NCBI GenBank assembly: GCA_024036415.1
Contig: JAMWET010003186.1
Location: 248,001-312,000, forward strand
Direction: 5' to 3'
Source: Prochilodus magdalenae
Taxonomy: Eukaryota > Chordata > Actinopteri > Characiformes > Prochilodontidae
Length of the DNA: 64,000 nucleotides
Of this stretch, positions 1-18,905 are shown piece by piece (position 1 is the first letter of the stretch; each line of letters starts with the position of its first letter). The notes beneath the pieces are model-generated. The model did not search any database, had not been told where the DNA came from, and saw only the letters and a list, made by a program, of their open reading frames with translations. A program made the position numbers and the translations under genes.

Positions 1-552
1 ATTAACAATAAAAAGCCAGTAGATATGCAGTAGATAAGAAATGTTTGAGGGAAAACATCTCATTAATTTTCAAGGGTTGGTTAACTCTAATCGGAGAAAA
101 AGAGCACCCTCACAGAGCATCTGTGTGAACTAGGTGGAATTTGGCATTGAATTTGAAGGGAAATTATGGAAATTACTAATTAATCTTCAACCTGTGTAAT
201 CACCAGACACATGTCAACATGAGCAGACGATTTGGCACTTCTGTTAATGAACAATTTAGGTCTAATGCAGAGGCTCAGTGGGCTAATTCATTATGAACAG
301 TGAACATGCCCATGGACACACATGTAAAAAAAATGCAATTAGCATCTGTGCAATGTCCCCAAACACTTGATGGCATCTGTTAGCTACTAATCGCAATGAG
401 GAAAATACCCCACACAACCATAATGAGGCCAGACGCCACCAGCGGAATTACTTTGTGAAAGTGGCACTGTAATCGAACTAAATTGTCAAAACTAACTGTT
501 ACACTAAAGAAAAGCAAGAGTTGCCCTTACCTGCTCCAGGCCATAAACTTAC

Positions 553-6750
<6,198 letters not shown>

Positions 6751-9300
6751 TTAAGACTGGAAAGCATGTCCATTTGTATACCCACACATAAAAAGACAAT
6801 ACCTAGCTGGTCAAATCTGAGTAATTCTGTTTTCAAAACTGGATCAACTGGTGCTGGAATGTGTTCAACAGCAAATATAGAATGACTGTCTACTCACAAC
6901 AAATAAGGATAAAACATCGAACTGTGTTTTTGTATTTAATTTAATAGAGGTCAAACTAAATTGACTAAGAACTGTCTGCTGTTTTTATCAGTATTTCACA
7001 TGCTCTTTCTGGGTATGAGGTCTGTATTAGGCATTCATGATGATATATGAATCATATTTATATCAGATGTTTATATTTGACAGATATTTTAAACCTGTAT
7101 ATATATTTATTATACTTTGGAACAGCATGATTGTCCAAAATGTTGCTGGACTTCTGTCCTGTCATTTGGATACACATTTTTAATTCTCCATAGAAGTTAA
7201 AATAGATGTTAAAAACTAATTTCTACAATTTATAATATATTTTCTTTATCAAGATCTGCTCAGTATAGAATCAGTTTTAACTCTTAGAAATGACACGTTT
7301 ACATCAGTCCACTTAAAGAATGATATACAGAGAATGACAGAGTGATTCTACCCAGTATACATCTATTCTCTGAAGTAAGGTGATCATCGTGAGATGGAAA
7401 TATGTTCATATTTTGATATTTCCACTAAATCCTCCCCAGCCTGCAAAATAATTAGCTAAAGAATTAACGAGAGAAACTGTTGGTCATGCAGATCTGTGAG
7501 GCGACAAAGAAATGAAGTCAGTCCAGACCTGGAGCTTAAGCAGAGGTTCATGGAGCCTATCAAACCTGTTCACACAGCCAGTTAGCCTCAGAACAAATAT
7601 TTACTTATTACAGTTACTGACTGGCTGACTGTTTTACAGCAGTCCAGGTTAAAACACAGTCATCACAAGTCACCAGTGAAAAAACTTCACCTATCAAGTC
7701 TGCTCCATGCAAGTGATATTAAAGCAGAGCATTATAACAGTATATATGGTTATTATGATCATTTGTGTCACAAAACAACACTTTTCTGAACATATCATGT
7801 TCGTCATCCTTGTTAAACATTTGTCAACTGCATTTGTCATTATAAAGAAAGTACAGTTTGTCATTTAAATGTGTTTAGTGCAAAACATAAAAATACACAA
7901 CACAAAAATGTCTGCTTTCACAATTTTGGTAGTATTTTTGGCAGTATTTACATTTGTCTAAATAAAATGTTGTCCACGTCTACTTCATGTGCAAACATAT
8001 TTAGCAATAAGCTGTGCAACACAGCCCGCAAATGGTGCGTCACATCATCCACTGCAGTAATTACAGGCACAGAGCTCTCTGTATTGCATAGTACGTGCCT
8101 TTCTAAGCCTCGTCTTTGTAGGTGTAGGAGATGCATGTCCTCATTAACCGTGAGAATGCATTTCTCTGAGGCAACACTGGATTCTAGTAAAACAAGACTG
8201 GCCGCACTCCGAAGACTCGGGTGTCATTTAATGTCGCTAACAATACATTCCATTTCATTTCATGACTCAACAACTTTTTTTGCTTACACTCCTGAAAACA
8301 GAAGCACTGTTCTCTGTTTGAGGCTAACTATAGGAGGAAACCAGACAAGTTCCCACAAACCGATGTATCCACAAGGAGGAAATGCATTCAACTAAAAAAA
8401 AAAAAGACAGAAAGAGAGAAGACGACAGAAATGTTTGCACCTATATCATCTATATGATATCACGTACAGCTTTATCAACCATGACCTCAACTGGAAACTA
8501 GTAACTCTTCCCTATTTGCTGTTATAGGTTTACAGGACAACACAGTCACTACAGGCCACTTTATTTACGAAACACAGCAACCCACAGCTGCAGCTGTCAG
8601 AGTGAAAAAGGAAGCACTCTGCTACTTGCTGATCCACTGTTCCTCTAAAACGCTGCACCATTTCCTTGCTCTCAAATTTCAAACCCCAGTCGTAAAGACT
8701 TAAAAAGACAGTTACTGCAGCTCATGACATAATGCACAGTCTGTATGAAGATGCTATCAGCATGGTGTTACTTAATCTTAGCAGAGAGTTTCCTTGGCCT
8801 GGTCTGGCCTGGTCTGGTATAAAGTGGCTGGTGCTGCAAACTATAGTCTTTACTATCCAAGCTGCCCCTCAGGAAAAACACACAAAAAAATCTAATATGA
8901 AAACAACTAAAAGTACCAGACCAACAGAGCTATTTACTCTGTATCATGTCACAGAGCACTCGATGCAGAAGTGAGACCCAGTTTGACCAAAAACAGAGCT
9001 ACTTCATCACTTGACTAGTCATAGTAGCTGCAGGAACACAGAACTATTAATAGCTGAGTCTAGCAGCACTATGCTGCATGTTAAGTTTAATTTTATTAAC
9101 TTTATTTATTTACTTATTTTAACAACCCAAAAAGTTATATTAAATTCACTGTTAAAATCAGAGGGATCTCAGAGGAAAGTGTTAAACAGATAAATATAAT
9201 AAAGAACAGCTTAAAAATCCTGATCAGACCTGGGATGTGAACAGTGTGGACAGGGCTAATAAGCAGATTGAACAACAGCTCTCTGTCCAACACTCCTAGG

Positions 9301-9384
9301 CAGCTACAGAAGGGCAGCTACAGAAGGGCAGCTACAGACGGGCAGCTACCGACGGGCAGCTAACGACGGGCAGCTAACGACGGG
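9301..9384. repeat. 14-bp minisatellite, six units
   Basis: Exactly six units of CAGCTACAGAAGGG type. Units 1-2 are CAGCTACAGAAGGG, unit 3 CAGCTACAGACGGG, unit 4 CAGCTACCGACGGG, units 5-6 CAGCTAACGACGGG. In a cyfip1 intron. Confidence 0.97.
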
Positions 9385-11029
9385 CGATGCAGCTTGCTGG
9401 CTTTGGTTATGATGGGTTAGCCTTAACTCAATAACTTTCACTCCGAAATTGTTTTGTGTGGGTGAATCTTTAAGCAATAATTTGAAACCAAATTGCTGAT
9501 TCTACCCAATTTGGCAACCTTAACCTGAGAACAGAAACTGCATCGTAAAACTAAAACCTCACATTAAAGCTCCTCCCCAGGTTCACCTGATTCTAGTCAA
9601 AGGACGTTATTTGAGCTAGATTAGTTCTACCTAGGGATGTGCTGTAATTCAAGTGAGTACCGAAAAGATCTGTGCTTTTAATCTGGTATAAATGTACCTA
9701 GTCTACCACGTAATAATTCCTGAGGTTTGAGTTTTAACAGTCCTAATCAAGTCAATTAACAGCTAAATGGACATCTGAATACTTCATGAGTTCATGACAA
9801 GACTACTCAAATCCACTACATTTTTGTGATGGCTGAATTGTATGGAGAAAGAACATTAAATCCTGAAAGTATCTTGCTAGGTAATGAGATTTCTGTCATG
9901 TTGGCCAGCATTTGCCAAGCTGACTAAACCCTAGTCTATTTGCCTTTTAGCCGCACATCGTGCTGTTATGTTCAGATTCAGGCTGCTTGAAGTTAGGAAA
10001 TTACACAGATCGGCCAGTCAAATCAAGCTGTAAAAAGTCCAACCTTTAAATTCATTAAAGCATGCAAGTATTATTTGATACTTCTAATGGTGTACTGTTC
10101 TCCATGTTTGAGTCACTAACAGCCAAACACTTTGGAGCTCTTAATTGTTTAGCGATGTGTGATTAGGACTTGCTTAGCCATCTTCAATCTTAATACCCTT
10201 CAACAGGGCTGCAACGCTAATCTAGTGAATTGCAAAGGACTAGGATCCACTGTACTCTGCACCATTTTAGTTAAAAGAGGAGCATGGCCAAGAAAATGAC
10301 CATCACTATCTCTAAAGCAGTATCAAAGGATATATGACTGTTTAAGCCTGTTTGGTCCCATGACCTGTCCCCTTTAATTTTAAGGGAAGTTCGGATTGGG
10401 TGTTTTTGATGAGAGGTAACAAATAACACGGCACATCCAGCCAGCAGGCTGCAACACTTCACGTAAGAGTTTCTTTACACCTTACTGTTGTGTGCTTAAC
10501 CCACCGTTACAGAAGGTGTTTTTGCCTACTGAAAAGTGGCACAACACAAACAGGCAACTTATAAACAAGTAAAGCAGCTCTCAAAATCAGAACTGCACTG
10601 GTGACAAATGGTGACCGTAGCCCAAAGGGAAAAATTACAGCACAGTATAAAAATATGCTCCCATGGGACAGGAAACACAGGAGAAGTGATAAAGCTCAAC
10701 CCTGACTCTACCAAGGCCTGTGTTCCTACATGTCTCTGTACAGAGATAAGCCCACATGTGAAACTTAAAATCTTAAAAAAAAAAAAAGGTCTCAGCGACT
10801 GCCTCGATGTTAGCTCACCACATCTTCAACATTTTCACACTGATCTTGTTAAACACAGCTAGGCCTCGGCGACAGGGAGATTTAATCTGATGTTAGAGAT
10901 GATAAACAAGTAACCCAGTAATAGCTCTTCAAAGGCGAAGTGTCATGAGAGAAGAGAACTAATTTAACTTCAAACCGCTTACTAAATAACAGGTACAGTA
11001 CAGTGCAGAAGTATGTGTCCTGATCTGCC

Positions 11030-11535
11030 CTACTTTTGCATATTTGTGATATTAAACAGTTTCAGATCCTCATTCAAACGGTAAGACAAGAGGACATGAG
11101 AAAACAAAAAACAAGTTTTTAAAATGATAGGTTTGTTACTAAAGGACAAAAAAGATTGCACCACCCATAGGGAAAAAATGATTGCCCCCCTCTAAATTAT
11201 TGGTTGTGGGACATTGAGCACATCTTTGCAGAACTGCTTTAGTTCTAAGATACTTGGAGGCTGCCAAGGATGAACTAGCAGACTTCAAGACAGAATGAGC
11301 TTGAGCTACAGACTGACTGTGGATGTTTTCCTGCAGCACTTTCTAGTAAAGAGCAGAATTCATGGTTCTGGATATTACAGCCGGTTGTCCGACACACTCA
11401 CACTAGCACTACCATGCTTTGGCTGGTAATATGTTCCTATTGTGCAATCATGTGTTAGCTTTATGCCAGATGTAATGGGACCACAGTCTTTCAAAAAGTT
11501 CCACTTTCATCAGATCAGTGAACAGAATGTTACAC
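11030..11535. mobile_element. degraded DNA-transposon fragment in a cyfip1 intron
   Basis: Ordered words (TTTGCATATTTGTGATATTAA, GTTTCAGATC, CAAGTTTTTAAAATGA, GATTGCCCCCC, then TTTAGCTTTATGCCAGATGT and ATGGGACCACAG) follow the layout of the fish transposon whose end lies at 52.97-53.31 kb. Non-coding. Class assigned by resemblance only. Confidence 0.45.
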
Positions 11536-12260
11536 ATGACTTGAGGGTCAACCTAATACAGCACACGTGAAGTGTGTATCAACACGGTAAACGGGTATAG
11601 ACAGTCTTTTAAAGGATTTCCCAATATTACAATTCTGCTCTAAAACCTGGATATACTTTAAGTAGAGACAACACTGCATTCCTCTATGACACATACTGAG
11701 TACTCCCTTGATCCAGATTAAGTCTTGGCTTAAAAGGATTATCAACAATTAGTCACCATTGGCTTTGCAGTTTAGTCCAAGATTAATCTTTATCCATGTC
11801 CAAGAAACTGGTCTTTTAGCATTGCCCACATTCAGCACTGGAGCTCTCAGCTGGACAGTCCATCTGCTCCAGCCAGGCTGCCCTAAGCCTGACCTCGTTC
11901 TAGGCTATCGGGTGAATTTCTCAGTTATCATCACATGATACAGTTTGCTCAAGGCAACACTCAATCTACCATATAACAACTACCAGTGTGGCACACCAAA
12001 TTGCAGCCTTGGCTAGTGTATAATTTCAGAACTACTGGGGGGACATTACACTGTGTCTTTGTTTTATGTCACTGACTTCACCGAAGAAACACAAACACAG
12101 TTTGTGCAGAAGCATCTCATTCACTGCCAAAGCACAGTGTCTAAAGATGTTATTTAACTAAGACGATCTGTTTAATGTTAATTATTTGGATTTATTCAAT
12201 GTACTATCTACCAAGACGCCTGTATGAATGAAGTCCACCTTCCTGTAAATGAAACTGCTT

Positions 12261-12429
12261 TACCACCACATGGTACAGCTCAGCTGGACTCTACTCGCTT
12301 TTAGTACGAGCTAGTAACAAATTTGGCAGCAAGCTGATTAAAAACAGTCCCCACTACCAGCTTTGGCTAATGGAAAACTGAAAAAGGCTAGAAGAGTTGG
12401 GCAGGGTTGAGTCAGTACCATGTAGTGGA
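12261..12429. mobile_element. MITE with terminal inverted repeats in a cyfip1 intron
   Basis: Left end ACCACCACATGGTACAGCT; right end AGTACCATGTAGTGG, reverse complement of CCACTACATGGTACT. Inner CTGGACTCTACTC pairs loosely with GGGTTGAGTCAG. About 169 bp, non-coding. Confidence 0.65.
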
Positions 12430-13728
12430 AAGGAATATGTAAATAATGTCCCAGTAGGCTGATGCGTGGTCACGACCTAAAGCTGATTCATCATCTGTGC
12501 AACTGATTACATATAACCCGAACCATACAGCAGTTTGTACTTCATTACAGGCAGCCAAATTTGCACTCTTTGACAAATAAGGGTGAAAAGTTGGAGCATG
12601 CAGAATGCACTACCAATGATGCATTTAAATATACCACCAAACGCTATATGTCCTATAATAAACTATTACAAGGTCATAACACAAATTCAAAGTCAATTAT
12701 AATATTTTTCCTTAAAATTTATAATACTGATTTTCAGCATTTTACCTACTGCATTACACTAAATCCAATCAAATAAGACAGATTTTTTATTTTTTAATAC
12801 TGTTTATCTCTAACATGACATAAATAAAACATCATCCGACCTCCCTCATGGACAGCCCACAAATAGACAGATGAGATGGCATACTGTAGGCCCTCAATCA
12901 GATAGTTCCGCTGGGTGGAGGCAAACTGAACCAAAAGCTCCTCCCAAAAGAAAAATCCTTGCATACAGGATGTTCACACTGCACAGGCTCCACGTTCTCT
13001 CGCTTACATGCACTCGCAAAAACACATAAGTAAAATCTGTTCTCTATAAACTGCATTTCCTTCATCATGCTGGCACTTTCACACCTCCCTCCCACACATG
13101 CAAACTCTTCTTTCACACTCTTCTTCTCGCATATCACACATGTAGACACTAATCAGGGTGCCACGTTTACAGTGATGACTATAAAAGCTCATAAACATAA
13201 AAACACTCAACACTCAGTCCGCAAAACCTCCACCAACCTCCGCCTCTTTGAAACTACTACAAACCCTCAGTGAAAATTGCAGTGAGGTTTGTAGTAGATA
13301 AGATCAGATTGCCTTGATCTAGTGTCTCAGTGGGGAATGTGCTAAAGAAGCCCAAGCATCCACAGGCCTCCTCACCCAAAACTCAACAACTACAGTCCCT
13401 GATCTTACCCATGATATTAACCTGCACAGGAGCTTACAGAGAATCAGAGAGTGAAAACATACTACAAATACAGATCTTAAACGGCCCATACTGTGACTTC
13501 CTTTACTTTCTGATACTCGAGTCTGATCTAGTATGATGCAGCTCATATAGTCCACAATTGAAAAATAAGATGCAAAAGCATCCTCTTATGAATCCTTGTT
13601 TTTGTGATGTCACATAAATCAACACATTTACATACAGCCAGCTGTTTAACCCACAGCCGTTCAGCTCTGTCCATTCCCACTGGAGTCATAAGGATAAGCT
13701 CTAAATAGTTTATCAGTACAAGGATCGT

Positions 13729-13789
13729 TATATATATATATCGTTACATGTATATTTAATATATATATATATATTGTATATGTATATTG
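13729..13789. repeat. AT microsatellite, near-palindromic
   Basis: Two AT runs separated by CGTTACATGTATATTTA; the whole can fold back on itself. Confidence 0.9.
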
Positions 13790-13926
13790 TCTTCAAACAC
13801 TGAGATGGATTGGCGAGCTGTTTTTGCCTTCTTTCCAATGAGTGCCCTCGAAAGGCTGGTTTGGATAATGAACTGATAAGAACAAAACTGGATCCACTAT
13901 ATGTATCCCCAAGGGGCAATTCACAA

Positions 13927-13968
13927 ACGAATGAACGAATGAATGAACGAATGAATGAATGAACGAAC
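13927..13968. repeat. GAAC/GAAT tetranucleotide repeat
   Basis: Interspersed CGAA and TGAA tetramers, about ten units. In a cyfip1 intron. Confidence 0.9.
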
Positions 13969-15616
13969 AGATTTCAAAAAACAGCCTAGAGAGGCTGGGA
14001 ATGGTCATGTAAGATCACAACTGTTTGCGGTAAATAAGGTGGCTAGATAGTGATAACATCATGCTATACTATTAAACTATTAATAACTCATTAATTAAAA
14101 CTATTAACTATTTAAACCAAAGTTTTGTCTTAAATATCACAATCATGACAGTAAATATGCTACAAACAATCTTGACGTAAGCCAAGTAACTAATCTCCTA
14201 TCAACATGTCACTGCTCAGATATCTTCTTGTCCTCCTTAACAAGCATTTTCATATCATGGTTTTCTGTGGGTCGTCTTTACAGAATTCATGTATGAAAAC
14301 TGTAAGTTACTAAATTCTGTAGGAACTGTCGGCTATGTTAACAAGCACCACATGGGCGTGCTGAATTTGACGACTTCTCTAAACTGATGATATTTTCTTA
14401 ACACAACACAACACAATCTATGCCACCAGTCATTACACACAGTCTCTGGATTAGGAATCAACACTGTGTGTTACCATAATACTGCCATACTCAAGTATAC
14501 CGATATCTTCCTGCACTTAAATGCAGGACATGGGCCCTTTAATCCTGGTTTCAAGGCCATGAGCCTCATAAAACGCAAGCGCAGGAATGCTCCAGGAATT
14601 TCCAAAGGATTCCTATGAGATACACGAACACGTCGTGCTATAGACTTCATTACTGCAGGTGCTTTGGCATTAATACTTCCTCTGCCTTATGATGTATGAT
14701 GTATGATTCACTCAGAGACTGAAACATGGAGACAGTATGCTGTGATTTTGGATCACTGATCAGAATTAAAAAAGATTTATGAAGATACGTCATCATCATC
14801 ATCATCATCTACGCCCCCCTATTTCCCCAAACCTACACAGCAGCACTTCTCTTCAGGCTTAGCCTCTACAGCTCAGGAATATCCATACTGCCTCGCACTT
14901 CCTAAACTGTTTGCTAACTGACATTCCTGAATGAAACAATCATTCCTGGTCAAACAGCCGTCCAGGAAGTGTCTAGTTACTCCACTATGGTGTGATGATT
15001 AGTCGTCGTGGTCTTATTAGTCTTCGGCGGTTTATTTTCATTTCCACACTTCATCAGTCAACCGCGACCTCACCCTCACACAGAGCCACCGAGTCAGCTC
15101 CACTCGGGCTTCTCCCAAAACAAGCCTTGCTCATACACACAAACAAACTCCCAGGACAGCACACTCAATAACCACGAGGAATCCCCAAACTACCTTAAAC
15201 TACTACTAAACGACGTTTTTAACCAAAGCAGAAGAGCAGAGCCCACTTCCTCTCACTCTTTATTCCTTTTCATTGGGCGGTGGTGAGCCGAGCTCCACGG
15301 GCTGCCTCGTTCCCACCTGGTGGCTTCACTGAGCTCCATAAACCACAGCACATTACTCACCCGGGCACGCAGAGGCCTAACTCGGCTAACAGCAGCTCGC
15401 CCCGAACATGACCACCGTGGGAGCTAACTTAGTGGCTCCAGCGCCTCTGAATTCATTGAAAGCGACTCCCGGCCGCCTGAGCGTTTCTACAAAACTCCGA
15501 GAAACGGCTCATTTCAAGCGCAAAGAGTCGCGACGAGCACAAAAGCCAACACCCAAAAGCAGGGAGGAAAACTTTTCAGCTGAGCCAGACGCTGCTAGCA
15601 CAAGCTACTCACTCAC

Positions 15617-15960
15617 CCTCAGTTTCTGGTTTTCCTTCTTACTATAAACTCGCTCCGTCGTTCAGAGCGTTTAACTATCCATTTGCTGAAGTCGCAGCGA
15701 AGATAATAGCCCTGCTGTGTTTCTCCGCCGTCTTCCACCGCTCGCCGTATTTACTCGTGAAACTTCACTCTGTGCCGTCCTGAAATCCTGCCCTTCGCCT
15801 GAAGCGCTCGCAGGCAAGCGGCCAGCTCGGCTCACTGTGGGAGTTCCCGTTCCTCCTCTACTACAGACAGGAAAACTCAACAGGAAAGTCCACAGGCGCA
15901 CACCGAGCCCGGCCACCAGGGGGCGCCCAGGGACAACCACGGTGGAGCCACAGCTGCTGT
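15617..15960 (-). promoter_or_regulatory. cyfip1: presumed cyfip1 promoter and non-coding first exon (CpG-rich)
   Basis: From about 15.28 to 15.96 kb the sequence becomes GC- and CpG-rich, unlike the AT-rich surroundings. On the minus strand a good splice donor (GTGAGT at 15611-15616) follows a stretch with no long conserved frame. It lies upstream of all cyfip1 exons in the right orientation, and mammalian CYFIP1 also begins with a non-coding exon. No TATA box stands out. The transcription start cannot be read from sequence; the right limit is only where CpG density drops. The open frames across this stretch look like by-products of GC content. Confidence 0.45.
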
Positions 15961-16139
15961 TCGGTCACAACACAACCAGTGGTGCGTTCAGGTTTGTCAA
16001 CTCGTCAGATTACTTTCCATATTCCTGCATAAATAGGATAAATAGGATACAACATCCTAAACAGTCCTAAAAGTAGACACCTAAATTAAACTAAATAGAC
16101 TCGTAGTGTTATACTTCAATCTTATATGTGGAAAATGAT

Positions 16140-16605
16140 CCAGTACTACATATGATGGGAACCTCTATGTTGGGATGGGCGATACCACTGATTCTCCTTT
16201 CGAACCGATACCGAGTAATACCAAGGGAATGTCCCAATACCGATACTTTAAAGTATGTGACTTTCAACAATGACAAATGGTTAATTTATAATTAATTTAT
16301 TGTAACACAGAGCCTGACATTTCATCATTTGTAATTATTATTGTGGCAATTAAAGCGGTATATTTAAACGACAAATTCACCTTCTCATATTTTATGAATC
16401 TAATGAATACATATTTTAACCACATATGTAGCTTTGTAATAGTCACATTTTGAATAGTTTACAGCAGCATGTTGTTAGAAAGAAAGCATACAGATCAGTC
16501 CCACTAAACAAATAAATAAATGATATTGATTAATTTTGCAGCAAAAATTGATTCTCAAAAGTGATCACTAGAATCGGAAGTATTGGTATTAGGAATAGCG
16601 GTTAA
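16140..16605. repeat. dispersed repeat, copy A (GGGCGATACCAC family)
   Basis: The left end reads GATGGGCGATACCACTGATT, followed by CGAT-rich words; the right end (AATCGGAAGTATTGG) looks like a degraded inverted version. A second copy with the same left end begins near 31.18 kb. The structure suggests a non-autonomous DNA transposon with CGATA-rich ends. No coding sequence. Confidence 0.55.
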
Positions 16606-16639
16606 TTTGAAGGTGGGATCTCAGTCTATGTGAGAACAA

Positions 16640-17700
16640 TCAGGTGTGGTCACCCTGTTGTATTTAAAAACAGGGAAGTTAGATTTTCATAACAGATGTT
16701 TGTAGAAGTGCTTCATGAGATTCATGAACAAAAGGGAGGCTTAGAATCAGAGATGTTGATGCTCATCGGGCTGGAAAAGGTTTTTAAAACTGTCTATAAA
16801 GAGCTTGGAGTTCACCATTAAACAGACAGACCGTGGTCGAATTCAAAACCATTGTTAGGCTTCCATGGAGTCCATCCATGACCAGCAATGATCACTCTAA
16901 GATCAAGGCATGTTATAGTCCGAGAGGTCAGCAGGATACCTTCTAAGTAACAAAATCCTCATGATAACATTGATGAGTCCATCATCAGGAAATCACTGAA
17001 CAACTGTGATGTGCATGGAAGGGCTGTAGGGAGAAAGCTACCGCTCTCCAGAAAGAACATTGCTGTCCATATGCAGTTTGTTAAAGATCACATGGACAAG
17101 CCAGAGCACTACTGGGAAAATGTGGTTTGTTTGTTTTGAGGACAGGTGAGATCAAAATATAACCTTTTGGAAAAGTTACATATGGAGAAAGAGAAAAACT
17201 AAGCCCATTCCAAACTAAGAACCTTATCCCATCTGTGAAGCATGGTGCTAGAAGTATCATGGTTTGGACCAGGAGGGATCAGTGAATTCTGAAAGAAAAT
17301 ATTAGAAGAGAATGTGGGTCATGTAGAATGACAATGACCCCAGACACCCAAGTCGTCTACCAAAGAACACTTAAAGAAGAATAAAGTTAATGTCCTGGGA
17401 CGGCCCAATCAAAGTGCTGACCATAATCCAATAGGAATGTTACTGAAGGACCTGAAGCAAACAATTCATGTGAGGAAACCCCCCAGAAACATCACAGAGT
17501 AGGAGCTGCTCTGTACGGAGGAAGAGGTTTAAATTCCTCCAAGTTGATGAGCATGACTGATTAACAGGACCGGAAATGTTCAGTTACTGTACAAGAGGGT
17601 CACACCAGATACTGAACGCAAAGGCTCACATACTTTTGCCACAAACAGATTTGTCATTTTGAACCATTGCCCTCAATCAATAAATAATTTAGCTCATTTG
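16640..17700 (+). mobile_element. degenerate Tc1/mariner transposon (pseudogene)
   Basis: In broken plus-strand frames: a D-H-M-D-K-P-E-H-Y-W block near 17.09-17.12 kb (fish Tc1 transposases have KDH-DKPE-YW just before the first catalytic Asp), then a CEAWC/HGLDQ block corresponding to KHGGGSIMVWG near 17.24-17.27 kb, and NDNDP at about 17.33 kb, matching the DNDPKH motif with the second Asp. Many stops and frameshifts exclude function. The right side ends with a stretch including CTCACATACTTTTGCC, typical of fish Tc1-like terminal repeats. The left boundary is approximate. Confidence 0.75.
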
Positions 17701-18518
17701 ATTATTGGGTTCTCCTCATTCACTATCAAACCTGATTATGTTTTAGATCATATTTAGGCCTATGGAATTCTAAAAAAAATCTAAATCTGAAAAAAATCTA
17801 AAATCTAAAAAAAGTTACAAGTAGCATCAAATCTAGTGACCTAAAGGGAGTGGCGTCTCTGAATCATAATGTTTTTAGACAGGTCAGACGTAGCAGATGT
17901 ATTTAGTTTACTTCATTCGTGTTAAGGAACAGGGAGTAGCAGTTGTAGTAGTGGTGGTGGTGTGGTATGCTGTGTGTAGATCTACATTTTAGACACACTA
18001 ATCTTTCTGGAGTAACATTTTGTCCACAGAGTAGAATCATGAAAATGCATCCCAAGACTGGTAACTGGCTTTGTATCTGACAGAAACTCTGCCTGAATCC
18101 CAAACTGCCTCCCTTTCGGACACACGCAGTACTTAAGAGCCTTGTTTTACCAATGTACCAAGCATACAATCAATACATACATTCATAATTCATTTATTTA
18201 AGTCATGTTTAATTCATAGGGTAATTCAACTCTGGTCTAGGAGGGCAAGTGTCCAGAGCAGTCCTGCTCAAGTCCCCTGATTCCAAGTTCTGTATAGTAC
18301 ATTTATATAACTTGAAAACATTTATATACACCAACTAGCCAAAAGCCTAATTAAGTACACCTCCTTGTATCTACATCCTTTGTCCCTTTTACTATTTTCC
18401 ATACAGGAGCACTTTGTAGTTTTACAATCCCAGACTGTCCATCTGTGTTTCTGTATAGTGTATTAACTCCCTTTTACCCTGTTCCTCAATAGTAAGGACC
18501 CCCACAGTGCAGGTATTA

Positions 18519-18558
18519 TGTGTATGTGTGTATGTGTGTGTGTGTGTTTGGGGGGGGG
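18519..18558. repeat. GT-rich microsatellite with poly(G) tail
   Basis: An imperfect (TGTA)(TG)n run ends in about nine G residues directly before the left end of the fold-back element. Confidence 0.85.
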
Positions 18559-18905
18559 TTCATTCTCAGCACTGCAGAGACACTTATGTTCTGGTGTAAG
18601 TGGATCAGAGACAGCAGTGCTGCTGGAGTGTCTAAACACCTCAGTGTTACTGCTGGACTGACAATAGTCCACCAACCAAAACAATCCAGCCAACAGCATC
18701 AACAGAGGAAGGGATGACCAGCACCACCTGCAGTAGATGAGCAACTGTCTCTAAATGTCTCTATGTGTACACGGTGGACTAACAAGATGAACACAGTGTT
18801 TAAAAACTCCAGGAGCACTGCTGTGTCTGATCCACTCCCATCAGCCAACAACAGTGTCACAGAAGTGCTGAGAATGGCCTCCACTCAAATAACACTTGGT
18901 CTGTG
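18549..18905. mobile_element. fold-back (long inverted repeat) non-autonomous element
   Basis: The left arm (18562-18640) and right arm (18796-18875) are near reverse complements over about 80 bp: TTCTCAGCACTGCAG pairs with GTGCTGAGAA, GTGGATCAGA with TCTGATCCAC, and CAGCAGTGCTGCTGGAG with CTCCAGGAGCACTGCTG. No coding capacity; the short open frames on both strands are symmetric products of the palindrome. I recall very similar sequences as abundant repeats in characin and catfish genomes; that is memory, not a search. Confidence 0.75.

Noticed and set aside
9301..9384. CRISPR-like array
   Set aside because: Units are 14 bp and directly adjacent without spacers, in a vertebrate intron: a minisatellite.
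15671..16070. Open frames on both strands in the CpG-rich region
   Set aside because: Explained by GC-rich promoter sequence; no similarity or conserved motif.
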